Shown in pieces: positions 19,071 through 29,228 of a DNA stretch of 64,000 bases (positions within the stretch are counted from its first letter, which is position 1; each line of letters begins with the position of its first letter). A program made the translations under genes and the position numbers. Source of the stretch: CAVYOD01 sp963770045 (lineage in GTDB: Bacteria > Acidobacteriota > Aminicenantia > Aminicenantales > CAVYOD01); the NCBI GenBank assembly GCA_963770045.1, contig CAVYOD010000014.1, positions 124,001-188,000 of the forward strand, in the 5' to 3' direction. The notes below the pieces were generated by a model. That model saw only the letters and a program-made list of their open reading frames with translations. It did not search any database and was not told where the DNA came from.

Positions 19071-21806
19071 GTGAAAACAATATTTAAACGTTATGCGGCC
19101 TTCCTCTTTGCGCTTGTTTTTCTGGCCGGGCTGGCTTATTCCCAGAGCGGAACAACCGGTGCAATCGAAGGCAAAATCACAGACGAAGAGGGCAACGCCC
19201 TGCCCGGAGCGACGGTAAAAGCTCACATCGCCCGACCTCATCGGAGGCGCCCAGACCAAAATCACGAATCCAGAAGGGAAATTCAGGTTCGTCGCGCTTC
19301 CTCGCGGAACATATACCGTTGAAGCCTCCCTGACCGGCTTCACGACCGCGAAAAAAGACGATGTCAGGGTCTTCGTCGGGCAGACGATTACGATCGACCT
19401 CTGGCCTCAAGATCGGAAAGCTCGAAGAAGAGGTCGTCGTAAAGGCGGTGTCTCCGGTCGTGGATGTTAAGGACTCTCAAGTCAATGCCACGAACCTGGA
19501 CAAGCAGATGCTCCAGACCGTCGGCTCCGAGCAGCGCTGGAAGAATTCAACCTCGCTGATCAATTTGGCTCCGGGAATCAAAGATGACAGCGCCATGGGC
19601 GCCGCGTCCAGGGTGAGCAACCAGTGGCAGCTCGACGGCCAGAGCCTCTTGACCTATGTCGGATCCGGAGCGGACTGGCAGTACCCGGATATCGATATCA
19701 TCGAAGAGGCCCAGGTTTCGGGATCGGGCACCAACGCCGAATACGGGAATTTTACCGGGGCGGTTTTGAACCTGGTCACCAAGAGCGGCGGGAACAGCTT
19801 CGAAGGCTTGATCTCGACGCGAGTATTCTCCGCTGAACTGGAACCAGAAAAATGTTGACACTAACCAAGCCGATATTTTCGCTGTTCCAGACTCCTCCCC
19901 GAGTCCTCTATTTTGACGCCCATCTCGGCATCGGAGGCCCCATCGTCAGGGACAAGCTCTGGTTCTATGTCTCCGGCGGGTTTATCCAGGGCGATACGGA
20001 ATATCTCTTTAAGGGACCGAGGGAATCGGAACAGATTCCCAAGGGCTTCGGCAAACTGACTTTCCAGGCCGGAAAGAACGACAGGTTGTCTGCCTTCGCA
20101 GAATATGAGTTTTTCCAGGTCTTCAATCGGGGCTTTTCCGTCTACAGGCCCGTCGACTGCCACTTACTACGATGTCGGACCGGGACTTCCGGCGGCCCTC
20201 AACTGGCTCCATACTTTCACGGAGAACACCTTTGCTGAATTAAAGGTTGGCTACTACTACAGCACGTACGACCAGCGGCCGAAACAGGGAAACAATGTCC
20301 CTCAGCATTACGATGCTATAACCGGTATGTACACCGGGAATTATGCTATTACCACGGGGAGTCACAATCCGAGCCATTTCACAGGGAATGCCACACTTTC
20401 TCACCACGCCGAGAATTTCATCAAGGGCTCACACGACTTCAAAGTTGGCGTAGAATACCTCCGGGGCTTTAACAACGCAGCGTATCAATTATACGGGCGG
20501 ATTCAATTATTCAGACAATGTCTACAGCCTATAGTTATACGATTACAGTTATACTATCACAACTATGCCTACTCTTACTCCTATAATCACAAGTCCAACG
20601 GCTGGAGACTTTCCGGTTTCGCCCAGGATTCCTGGAAGATTGGCGACCGCCTGACCATCAACCCCGGCGTCCGCTGGCAGATGCAGAGGGGCTATCTCCC
20701 GAACATCCAAAGCGGCGCCATCTTCAAGCCCAAGAGTCCTTTGGAGTTCAGGCTCGGCTTGACCTTCGATGTCTTCGGCGACCACACAACCGCCATCAAA
20801 GCCCACTACGGAAGATTCCATGAATCGTTCAAGACCTATTACTTTGACAGCGCCGACAGGACAAATGATTGGGTGCAGTACGATGTGCTGCCGAATGGCC
20901 AGAAGGTCGAAGTTTATCAGGATCAGTTACTCTACAGCCGTATACCGATCGATCCCAATATCCGAATTCCCTATTCAGACCAGTTCACCGTCGGGTTCGA
21001 GCGGACGTTGATGAAAGATGCATCTTTTGGCGTCACCCTCACCTACCGCGAATACAAGGATTTTATCGCCCGGGTCAATGTCGGCGCGCAGTGGGCGCCC
21101 GCAACTTACACATTTAGGGATGAAAACGGCCAGTCGCAGACGATCGATGTGTTCAAAAAGACGACACCGAGTTCAGCAGGACAGTTACCTGATCACCAAC
21201 CCTCAAGCCGGGATGGCGTCTTCGGTTATCCTCACTCCGAAGAATAGATACACCGGGATCACATTCTCGTTCAACAAGAGGTACTCCGACGGCTGGATGT
21301 TCCACATCGACTATACCTACAGCCGGACCAAAGGGAACTTTACCAACACCACGACCGCATCGTGGGGCGGGAGCTACTTCGAGAATCCCAACAACCAGGT
21401 CAACACCGCAGGCTTTATGCCTTATGACGCGCCGCATGCTCTCGTTGTCTATGGGACGGCTTCGTTGCCTCTTGGCTTTATCCTAACTCCGAGGTTTGCG
21501 GTTCAGAGCGGCTATAACTGGACGAGAATGTCAAATTGAGCAGCAGCTTCGGGTCCGCGACCACTTCATCGAAACAAGAGGATCGCAGAGACTCCCCACC
21601 ATGGTCAACCTCGACCTGAGGTTGGAGAAGCTGTTCACGTTCACCCAGAGGTACAAAGTCGGACTCATCCTGGACGCTTTTAATATTTTTAACCAGGGCG
21701 TCGCGACATGCGGTCCAGGCCAGAGTCACGCTTCGCCAGCTTCGGAAAAGCCGTTTATGTCACCGACCCGAGGTATTTCCGAGTCGGCCTCAGGGTCTAC
21801 TTCTAA
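19071..21806 (+). CDS. TonB-dependent receptor, carboxypeptidase-regulatory-plug type (about ten frameshifts)
   Basis: GTG start at 19071 after AAGGAGG; signal peptide with core YAAFLFALVFLAGLAYSQ. Joined frames give about 912 codons: carboxypeptidase-regulatory domain (GAIEGKITDEEGNALPGATV, then GKFRFVALPRGTYTVEASL), plug domain (LLTYVGSGADWQYPDIDIIEE, then NAEYGNFTGAVLNLVTKSGG), and barrel strands to the C-terminal RYFRVGLRVYF with terminal Phe. Single-base shifts are needed near 19219, 19403, 19833, 19885, 20140, 20488, 20530, 21175, 21530 and 21708. Family role: outer-membrane uptake of oligosaccharides, peptides or chelates. The density of shifts is the highest in the window, so pseudogene status cannot be excluded. 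Confidence 0.8.
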
Positions 21807-21821
21807 TCGCGGATGCAGTTC

Positions 21822-21857
21822 GGGGGAGGCTTCGGCCTCCCCCTTTTTCTTTCTTTT
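21822..21857 (+). terminator. intrinsic terminator of the TonB receptor gene
   Basis: A 9-bp perfect GC-rich stem (GGGGGAGGC / GCCTCCCCC) with a TTCG tetraloop, followed by TTTTTCTTTCTTTT, begins 16 bp after the receptor stop. Confidence 0.9.
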
Positions 21858-21905
21858 GTCCAAAATAACCTGTTCTAATCACATTCATCCCCACCAGGAG
21901 GCACT

Positions 21906-23583
21906 ATGCCTAGATTTTCTTCAAAATCCATATGGCTTTTGATTTTCTTCTCCCTTGTTTTTCTGGGCCAGTTTCTGGCCGCCGACGAAAAGACCGATAA
22001 AGTAGACAAGATCTTCGCCGAGTGGGATACGACCACGACACCCGGCGCCACTCTGGCTATTATCCGGGACGGCCAGATCATCTACAAGCGCGGCTACGGG
22101 ATGGCCAAGCTCGAAGACGGCATCGTCATGACCCCCTCCAAGATCTTCGACATCGGCTCCTGCTCCAAGCAGTTTACGGCCGCCTGCCTGGCCTTCCTCA
22201 TCAAGGACGGAAAGGTTTCGCTCTCCGACGATATCCGCAAGTTTTTCCCGGAAATGCCCAAATACGAGAAGCCCATCACGGTCGACCATCTCATCCACCA
22301 TACAAGCGGGATTCGCGACTACAACGGGCTCCTCTCGCTGGCCGGCTTCAGGCCGGATTCGGATTGCCCCAACATCGATGAGGCCCTGGAGGTCATCTTC
22401 AGGCAAAAAAGGCTGAATTATCCCCCCGGTGAAGAATATTCTTACACCAATTCGGGATATTTTTTGATGGGCCAGATCGTCGAGCGGGTGAGCGGGAAAT
22501 CGCTGAATGAATTCGCCCAGGAGCACATCTTCAGGCCCTTGGGCATGAAGCACACGATTTTTCAGGACGATCACCTCCAGATCATCAAGAACCGCGCCAC
22601 GGGCTATGATCCCGATGAAAAGGGCGGCTACACGCTCGACATGTCGAACTGGGACGAAACCGGGGACGGAAATATTTATACGTCGGTCGAGGATCTTTAC
22701 CTCTGGGACCAGGCCTTCTACAATTTCAAGCTGGGGAAGGACCTCATGGACATGCTCCACACGGTCGGCGTGCTCAACAACGGCAAGAAAATCGACTATG
22801 CCTTCGGCCTCGTGATCGGAGAATACAAAGGATTGAAGACCGTAAGCCATGGCGGCGCCTGGGCCGGTTTCAGGGCCGGGATCGTCCGCTTCCCCGAGCA
22901 GAAATTCTCCGTCATCTGCCTGACCAACCTGGCGACCCAGAATCCTTCGGCCCTCTGCTACAAAGTCGCCGATATCTACCTGGCCGACCTGCTCAAGGAA
23001 AAGCCCAAAGAGGAAAAAAAGAAAGTCGAGACGATCACCCTCTCCAAGCAGGAACTCGAAGAGAAAGCCGGCAATTACCAGGATGACAAGTTCGGGGCGT
23101 GGATCACTTTCTCCGTGAAGGACGACAAGCTCCAGATGAGACTCGGGAGGGAATCGGTCCTCGAGCCGGTGAGCAAGACGACCTTCGTGACGATCGACGC
23201 TCCGCGGAGTGATCAGCTGTGGAATTTGTGGCCGATGCAAAGGGAAATTGACACAGGGCCGTAATAAAGACGGAAAGGAAGATCTCTACAACGCGGTCAA
23301 GGCCGCACCCCTCGGCCCTCTCTCCCCAGCCAAGCTCCAGGAGTATGCCGGAGACTATGTGAGCGAAGAGTTGCTCAACGCCAAATACCGCATCGTTTTA
23401 GAGAAGGACAATCTCGTTGTGAAGTTCAGGACTGCTCCAAAAGATCCGTTGAAGGCGATGGCTCCGGATAAATTCGTGCTCGGGCGGCAGAGCCTGGAGT
23501 TCCTCCGGTCCGGCGGAAAGAAGATCACCGGCTTCAGGTTGAGCGTCGGCCGCGCCGGCGGGATCGAATTCGTAAAAAAATAG
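21906..23583 (+). CDS. secreted serine hydrolase, beta-lactamase fold with C-terminal domain (frameshift)
   Basis: Signal peptide at residues 1-25 (SIWLLIFFSLVFLGQFLAA), RBS AGGAGG. Catalytic motifs of the penicillin-binding/class C beta-lactamase fold: SCSK (S-x-x-K, about residue 79), YTN (YSYTNSGYF, about 180) and HGGAWAGF as the KTG-like box. A shift near 23215-23240 separates the last part (SPAKLQEYAGDYVSEELLNA to GIEFVKK), a lipocalin-like C-terminal domain common in these secreted hydrolases. Likely acts on D-amino-acid peptides or esters in the periplasm; substrate unknown. Preceded by the receptor terminator, so separately transcribed. Confidence 0.85.
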
Positions 23584-24038
23584 AATAGAGAGACGGCCGC
23601 CCCTTTCTCTCGCCATGAACGACGATTCGAGTAATTAACTTGTCTTACTGGCCCGTGAGAGATATGGGCCGTCATGCAGTCGAAATCCAAGCCCTGGCCT
23701 GAGATAACCAGCCAGCTCCGGTCAAGCGATGCCCTGGGTTCAGAGGTCTTAGAAGTAGCGGGCCAAGCTCCAGGTTTGCGCTGGAAGGCACCGGGTCAAA
23801 TCCGAGGTTTTCAAAAAATAGGACTCTGCGGAGTCTGTCAGAAAGCTCACGGCACAATATCCGAAAGAGAACCGCAGGTCTGTGCCCCCAATTTTTTGAG
23901 ATGATATAATGGAAAAACTTTTTTTGAGGAGAAACCAACCGGAGGAAGAGCGAGAGCGAATGAGGAAATCTCAAAAAACTTTTGGATTCAGCGTGTCCGG
24001 CCTCGTGGAAAAACAAGCCGCGGTCGGAGAAAGGGATC
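23584..24038. other. spacer without a recognisable gene
   Basis: No ORF here resembles a known family in any frame. Visible structure: a palindrome GACTC-TGCG-GAGTC near 23821-23835 and GGCCC / GGGCC arms near 23650-23670. A 45-codon ORF at 23909-24046 (starting MEKLFLRRNQPEEERERM) is charged and short; I cannot support it as a gene. The area may hold decayed coding sequence. Confidence 0.4.
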
Positions 24039-24748
24039 ATGCCTGAGTTCATGACAACCATCCGGCTGACCACCAATCGGTCGCCGGAATATCTATGGGC
24101 CGGAATTGGGAGTTTCCGGACTTGAGCAAACGTTCCTGACGCCCCATGAGCTCATACTCGGCCGGGCCCTTCGAAACTCCAAGAGAAGGCGGGAATGGCT
24201 GGGCGCAAGAGTGGCCCTCAAAATCCTCCTCCTCCGAGAAGGACTCATCCCCCAGCCTCGCGGATGCGAGGTCAGGAAGATGATCATGGCCGACCGTATC
24301 TTCATTTTTTCTTGGGCCTTGAACCCGGGAGAGTCTGTCGACTGCTCCCTCTCCCATAAGGACGAGTACGCCCTGGCGGCTTTCACCGCATCGGCTGGGA
24401 TCAGGTTGGGTGTTGATCTCGAGAAGACTTCTCCCAGATTGGTGCGCCTTCGATTCGGTTTATCAATAAAGGAGATTGCCTGCTGGTCCCCGCAGCAGAG
24501 GAGGCTTCTTCTGAGCACTCTGGGCGTTGAAGGAGGCCGCTTCCAAGGTTTCGGGAGTGGGATTGAAAACTGGATTGTCGAGTTTCGTTTGTCGGAAAAA
24601 GCGGACAAAATCTGCCGGATCATCTTGCCTCGAGGATCTCCTCTCGAGGCGACATATTTTTTTCTGGAGGACCACGAGCCGCCAAGCCTTGGGCGGCCGG
24701 GGGGAAAAGAGTCTTGATCACCTCCTCGAGAAAAAGGTGAACAGGTGA
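24039..24748 (+). CDS. 4'-phosphopantetheinyl transferase, Sfp type (several frameshifts)
   Basis: Pieces in different plus-strand frames carry the Sfp/AcpT motifs in order: LTPHELILGRALRNSKRRREWLGARVALK (the R..WLxxRxAxK block), VDCSLSHKDEYALAAFTA, GIRLGVDLEKTSPRL (Mg-binding D-x-E), and, in a third frame, LWALKEAASKV, the W-x-x-K-E-A-x-x-K motif. Shifts are needed near 24105 and between 24430 and 24525. Family role: transfer of phosphopantetheine from CoA to acyl or peptidyl carrier proteins. Both reading frames continue family-like up to the breaks, so errors are more likely than ancient decay. Ends 135 bp before the SDR gene; no polyketide or peptide synthetase gene is visible. Confidence 0.7.
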
Positions 24749-24882
24749 CTCACCGCTTAAGAAAGAAGTCTGGCGGACACTCCATTATTTGCTTAGAGCT
24801 CATTGAGGAGTCAGGCCTCTCGCTTCTTTTGCGGCGCTGAAAAAATGGCGGGTCGAATAGGCCAATTTTCAGAGGGCGAACA

Positions 24883-25746
24883 ATGAGGATGCGGGGAAAA
24901 GGTGCGGTCTTGGTAACCGGCGGAGCAGGAGGCCTGGGTAAAGCCTGCGCCCTGCGCTTTGTGCGCGAGGGATACAGGTCTTTGCCGGAGTGCGAGATCT
25001 CCGAAAAAGCCGAAGAACTGAGAAGAGAGGCCGGCCCCGGCCTGACGACGATCTTGCTGGATATCACGGTTGCGGAACAAGTGAAGGCGGCGGCCGGACT
25101 CGTCAAAGACTCTCTCGGACAGGAAGCCGGACTCGTCGGTTTGATCAACAACGCGGGCATCGCTCTGTCAGGCCCGCTCGAGTTTCTCGGCCTGGAGTCC
25201 CTCCGGCACATTTTCGAAGTCAACGTCATCGGACAGGTTTCAGTTATCCAGGCGTTTCTTCCCCTCCTCCGCAAATGTCAAGGCCGGATCGTCAATATCG
25301 GATCAGGCTCAGGCAGATTGGCGCTGCCCTTTATGGGAGGCTACGCGGCTTCAAAATTTGCCTTGAGGGCCTTAAACGACAGTCTTCGCAGGGAGCTCCG
25401 GCCCTTTGGTGTCCACGTGATACTCATCGAACTAGGCTTCACAAGCACACCCATGGGAGAGAGAAGCATCTCCGAAGCCAAAAAAAGCTTGGAAGATCTC
25501 CCTCCGGAGGCGATAGATCTCTATTCTCGGCCCTTCTCTGCCGGGATTAAGGTCATGATCAAGGCATTCGAGGGTGCTACGCCAGCTGATAAAGCGGCCG
25601 AGATGATCTTCAGGGCTTTTCAGGCGAAACGGCCCAAATTCCGCTATCAAGCCGGGGCTCATATTCGCAAGGCGAACATCCCCAATTTCCTGCCCGCCCG
25701 TTGGGTTGACCGACAGATCCGGAGAGTTTTGAGCAGGAATCTCTGA
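24883..25746 (+). CDS. short-chain dehydrogenase/reductase
   Basis: A 287-residue SDR. NAD(P) motif TGGAGGLGKACALRF at residues 11-25, NNAG motif (LINNAGIALSG), catalytic serine in IGSGSGRLALPF and catalytic Y-x-x-x-K in YAASKFALRALN. The C-terminal extension (FRYQAGAHIRKANIPNFLPA) resembles classical SDRs acting on lipids, sterols or long-chain alcohols. Residues just after the first helix (YRSLPECEIS) are unusual and may hide a small local shift. Substrate unknown. Downstream of the phosphopantetheinyl transferase on the same strand. Confidence 0.85.
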   Translation: MRMRGKGAVLVTGGAGGLGKACALRFVREGYRSLPECEISEKAEELRREAGPGLTTILLDITVAEQVKAAAGLVKDSLGQEAGLVGLINNAGIALSGPLEFLGLESLRHIFEVNVIGQVSVIQAFLPLLRKCQGRIVNIGSGSGRLALPFMGGYAASKFALRALNDSLRRELRPFGVHVILIELGFTSTPMGERSISEAKKSLEDLPPEAIDLYSRPFSAGIKVMIKAFEGATPADKAAEMIFRAFQAKRPKFRYQAGAHIRKANIPNFLPARWVDRQIRRVLSRNL

Positions 25747-25795
25747 ACGTCTCGGCTCCGATCGTCAGCCGGTAGCGGCGAAGGGGAATCTCAGA

Positions 25796-26733
25796 CTAGA
25801 GTTTCACTCCAACCAAAAAGACAATCGCGTTGGCCTTGATAGTATTCGTTACCCGTGGGATTCTTGATCTGGTTGGCCAAACCCAGCAAGTATCTGGCTT
25901 CAAAGATGAGGGCCAGACCGGACATTTCCAACTCGTAGCCGCCGCCGAATTCGAGGCCATAGTAGGTGCGGTTGATATCCTTGGAGATATCCACTTCGGT
26001 GCTCGTTCCATTCACGTCAGCAATCGCTTTCTGGGAAAGAATATATCCGACGTCGGCTCCCCCCAGAACAAAAGGCGAGGAACCGGGCATAAAGCGGATC
26101 TTCGCCAGAATGCCGACTCCGAGTCCATAGCCGGACATCGTCAATTTGACTTTGTCTTCCCCCGATGTTCCCTCGAAGACGGCGCCTCCGGGGAGGATCA
26201 TGGCATCCAGTTCAATGCGCAACATCGACGAGCCAAATTCGTATCCGATGGCGCCGCCGAAGCCCATCCTCGAACTCTTCGATGATTCCCGAAGGAATAG
26301 CCTCCGATAAAGAGAGGTTGCTCAAAGCCAGGTTGCCCAACAGGATGAACCTGCCTCCCGACCGCGGGGCATAGGTGGGCTGCCGGGCCGGTTCCCTCTC
26401 GATGACCGGTTCCGTGCGCTGCACGGGTCTCGCCGGTTCTTCCTTCTTTTCTTCAGCCCCGCCGATGACATCGACGACGCTGGCATGGATGTATCCGGAA
26501 ACGCTCTTCCCGTCATTGTCCGTAACCGTGATCTCGTAGAACGAATCGACCTTGCCCATGGACTCCAAAAGCGCGCCCAGCTTGACCTGCGTGATCACGC
26601 TGGCCGAGGGGTCAGGCTCGGACCGGACATTGGCCAACTGCACTTTGACCTTGAGGACGACGGTCTTTTCGGACGTCCAACCGGACATGACAAAGAGAAG
26701 AACCAAGGCCCAAATCCAGATTGCTTTTTTCAC
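25796..26733 (-). CDS. SH3-domain plus outer-membrane beta-barrel protein (two frameshifts)
   Basis: Signal peptide MKKAIWIWALVLLFVMSGW, then a bacterial SH3 domain (VQLANVRSEPDPSASVITQV, YEITVTDNDGKSVSGYIHAS), a Pro/Glu/Arg-rich linker, and a small barrel (GGAIGYEFGSSMLRIELDAM, YGLGVGILAKIRFMPGSSPF, YYGLEFGGGYELEMSGLALI). A shift near 26255 joins the halves; a second near 25835 restores the barrel end IKANAIVFLVGVKL in place of a non-homologous tail. Likely envelope protein that contacts peptidoglycan through SH3. No known specific partner. Confidence 0.7.
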
Positions 26734-26833
26734 TTGACCTCCTTTTTTCTTCGCTTCTTGAAAGGGAAATCCGGGCTCTCGCCCCGATCTCTGGAACTTT
26801 TAACACAAGAGCCCCCGTCTGTCAATTCTAATA

Positions 26834-28225
26834 TTAGGCCTGGAGATGAGCCCTGTTCTTCCCTCTCGCCAGGGAAGCGAAGACGCCGGCGAAACAGAGA
26901 CCGGCGAAAATAATGAAGGCCGATTTGACACTCTTTAAGAAGAGCGGATAGTTTTGGGGGCTGATCTGGACGCGGCCGATGTGAAGGCCGAAGATCATCA
27001 TGGCCAGGCCGATGCTCAGCATCTGGCCCGTGAGGCGCATGGTCGATAGAGTCGCCGAGGCGACGCCATAATATTTCCTCTCCACAGAGCCCATGACCGC
27101 ATTGGTGTTTGGCGAAGAAAAAAGCGCGAATCCAAAACCGAGCAAAACGAGGCAGCCGACAATAAAGATCAGACTCGAGGTAGAGCTCAAAAAAATGAGA
27201 AGAAAAAGCGCTGCCGCAGTCAGGGCCATTCCGGTCGAGGCGACAACTTGTGGTTCCCGGCGATCGGAAACCCGGCCGGCCAGCGGAGAAAATATAGCCA
27301 TCATGATGGGCTGCGCGACCAAGACCAGCCCGGCGCTCTGAGGGTTGAGGCCCTTGATGTACTGCAGGTAAAGGCTCAAAAGAAAGCCCGTCCCGGCTGT
27401 GGCGCTGTAATTGATCAGGGCGGCAAGGTTAGAGAAGGCAAAAACCCGGTTGCGCTGAAAGAGACGAATCTCGAGGACGGGATGCTCGGTCCGCCTTTCC
27501 CGATAAGCGAATGACGCCAGGCCCAGGAAGCTGCCCAGGATGAGCCAGGCGCCGGCCGGCCTGGGGAGAAGGGAGAAGCCGTACATCAGGGCGATCAGGC
27601 TCAGACTGAAAATCAGGGCCCCGGCTCCGTCGAACTTTTCGCCCCTCGCTTCCGCCCATTCGCCTTTGAATTTCCAGAGGGTGAGGGCCAGGATCAAGAG
27701 GCCGAGAGGGACGTTGGCCAAAAAAATGCTCCGCCAGCCCAAGTGCTGGGTCAACAGACCGCCCAGGAACGGACCGATGGAGAGCCCGATATAGACCGCG
27801 GCTATGTTGATCCCGATGGCCTTGCCTCTCTCTCTGGCGGGATAGATGGAAGTCAGGATGGCGACACCGGTGCTGAACGTCATGGACCCGCCGCATCCCT
27901 GAAGAACGCGCGTGGCGATGAGAATGAGAGGAGAGGGGGAGAGAGCGGCCAGGAACGACGCCAAGGTGTAAATAGCGATTCCGTAGGTGAAGAACTTTTT
28001 CTGACCGTGGAGATCAGCCAGACGGCCGAAAGGGATCAGAAAGATGGCCGCCGCGAGGAGAAAAGAAGTCGCCACCCAGCCCACGCCGACGGCCGACATG
28101 GAAAACTCGCGTCCGATCGACGGCAGGGCGATGTTGATCGCCGAGCTCATGAACGGCGTCAGAAAGGAACCGAGGGTCGTCACCACGAGGGCGATGGGGC
28201 GTTGGTTTTTTTCGTCAGTCATCAT
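26834..28225 (-). CDS. MFS drug-efflux transporter, DHA2 (EmrB/QacA) type
   Basis: A complete 463-residue protein with 14 predicted TM helices. Motifs: SSAINIALPSIGREF in TM1 (family motif D1-like), GRLADLHGQKKFF (motif A between TM2 and TM3) and RVLQGCGGSMTF (motif B), plus GPFLGGLLTQHLGWRSIFLANVP (motif C, antiporter). Proton-driven drug/H+ antiport is the family role. Stands alone, with no regulator gene beside it. Codon use like neighbours. Confidence 0.9.
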   Translation of the reverse strand: MMTDEKNQRPIALVVTTLGSFLTPFMSSAINIALPSIGREFSMSAVGVGWVATSFLLAAAIFLIPFGRLADLHGQKKFFTYGIAIYTLASFLAALSPSPLILIATRVLQGCGGSMTFSTGVAILTSIYPARERGKAIGINIAAVYIGLSIGPFLGGLLTQHLGWRSIFLANVPLGLLILALTLWKFKGEWAEARGEKFDGAGALIFSLSLIALMYGFSLLPRPAGAWLILGSFLGLASFAYRERRTEHPVLEIRLFQRNRVFAFSNLAALINYSATAGTGFLLSLYLQYIKGLNPQSAGLVLVAQPIMMAIFSPLAGRVSDRREPQVVASTGMALTAAALFLLIFLSSTSSLIFIVGCLVLLGFGFALFSSPNTNAVMGSVERKYYGVASATLSTMRLTGQMLSIGLAMMIFGLHIGRVQISPQNYPLFLKSVKSAFIIFAGLCFAGVFASLARGKNRAHLQA

Positions 28226-28365
28226 GGATCTCTCGGGTTTCGGAGAATATAGCGCAGAACGAACCTCCTTTCAAGCCCGGCACCTCTCCCTCTGTCCTTG
28301 TTCCGCGACAATCAAGCGAGCGCAGCTCCGCGAAATTCTTCAACCTTCTGACTCTTTGAAGTTAT

Positions 28366-28395
28366 TGACAGGAATCCACAACCTGGAATACATTC
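28366..28395 (+). promoter_or_regulatory. candidate promoter for the metallophosphoesterase gene
   Basis: Perfect -35 TTGACA (28366-28371), 18-bp spacer and TACATT (28390-28395), 64 bp before the start codon. The -10 match is only 4 of 6. Confidence 0.4.
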
Positions 28396-28459
28396 AAATG
28401 AATCTGCCGGAATGAAAAGAGAAGGTTGGGAAAAAGAAAACTAACAGGGGGGATTAAAC

Positions 28460-29180
28460 ATGAAGATCGCCGTATTCTCGGATGTTCATGGAAATTCAGG
28501 TGCTTTGGAAGCCGTTTTAAAAGATATGAGCGCCCGTGATATTGATATGGCATTTTGCTTGGGCGACTTGGTCGGTTACGGCCCTTATCCCAATGAAGTC
28601 ATCAGGTTGATCCGCACCAATCACATCCCCACAATCATGGGCAATTACGATGAGGGAGTCGGCTATGACCGCAGTGAGTGTGGTTGTGCCTATAAGGACG
28701 AGAAAGAAATAGAATTAGGCAACCGATCTTTGATCTGGATGAAAGAGCATGTCAGTCCGGAAAACAAAGCCTATTTGCGGGGCTTACTTCATCGATTGGA
28801 GTTTAATATATATGACAAAAGAGTCTTGCTGGTGCACGGTAGTCCGCGCAAAATTAATGAATACCTATTTGAGAACCGGCCTGATGAATCCATTTTACGG
28901 ATGATCAATGGCGAGCAGGTCGATATCCTAATCTGTGGTCATACGCATCTCCCCTATGCGAAGAAATTAGATAGAAAATTCCTGATTAACGCCGGAAGTG
29001 CGGGTAAACCGAAAGATGGTGATCCACGAGCAGGTTATATGATTGTAACGCTAACGGAAAACACGGTGGAGCCTGAGATGATACGGGTTTCCTATGACAT
29101 TGAAGCAATGGCCGAGAGCTATTGAAGCGACTGACTTGCCTCATGAATTTGCCGATGCTTTGCGGGATGCCAAAAGTTAA
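28460..29180 (+). CDS. YfcE/MJ0936-type metallophosphoesterase (frameshift near 3' end)
   Basis: Calcineurin-like motifs in order: FSDVHGN (7-13), CLGDLVGYGP, MGNYDEGV, LLVHGSP and CGHTHLPYA with NAGSAGKPKDGDPRAGY. These bind two divalent metals for phosphodiester hydrolysis. The frame stops at 29125, but a one-base change near 29117 extends it to ATDLPHEFADALRDAKS and a stop at 29178-29180, a tail typical of the family, so the longer extent is given. Its base composition is more AT-rich than upstream genes, like the following arsenic region. Substrate unknown. Confidence 0.82.
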
Positions 29181-29228
29181 TATGGCAACCGAGGTAAACT
29201 GGTTCACCCCACTGAAATCGGTCAGGAC

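Noticed and set aside
21921..23240. 439-codon minus-strand ORF
   Set aside because: Shadow of the beta-lactamase-fold hydrolase, which has S-x-x-K and Y-x-N motifs and a signal peptide on the plus strand.
23672..24076. 134-codon minus-strand ORF
   Set aside because: No signal, no ribosome site and no recognisable family; not supported as a gene.
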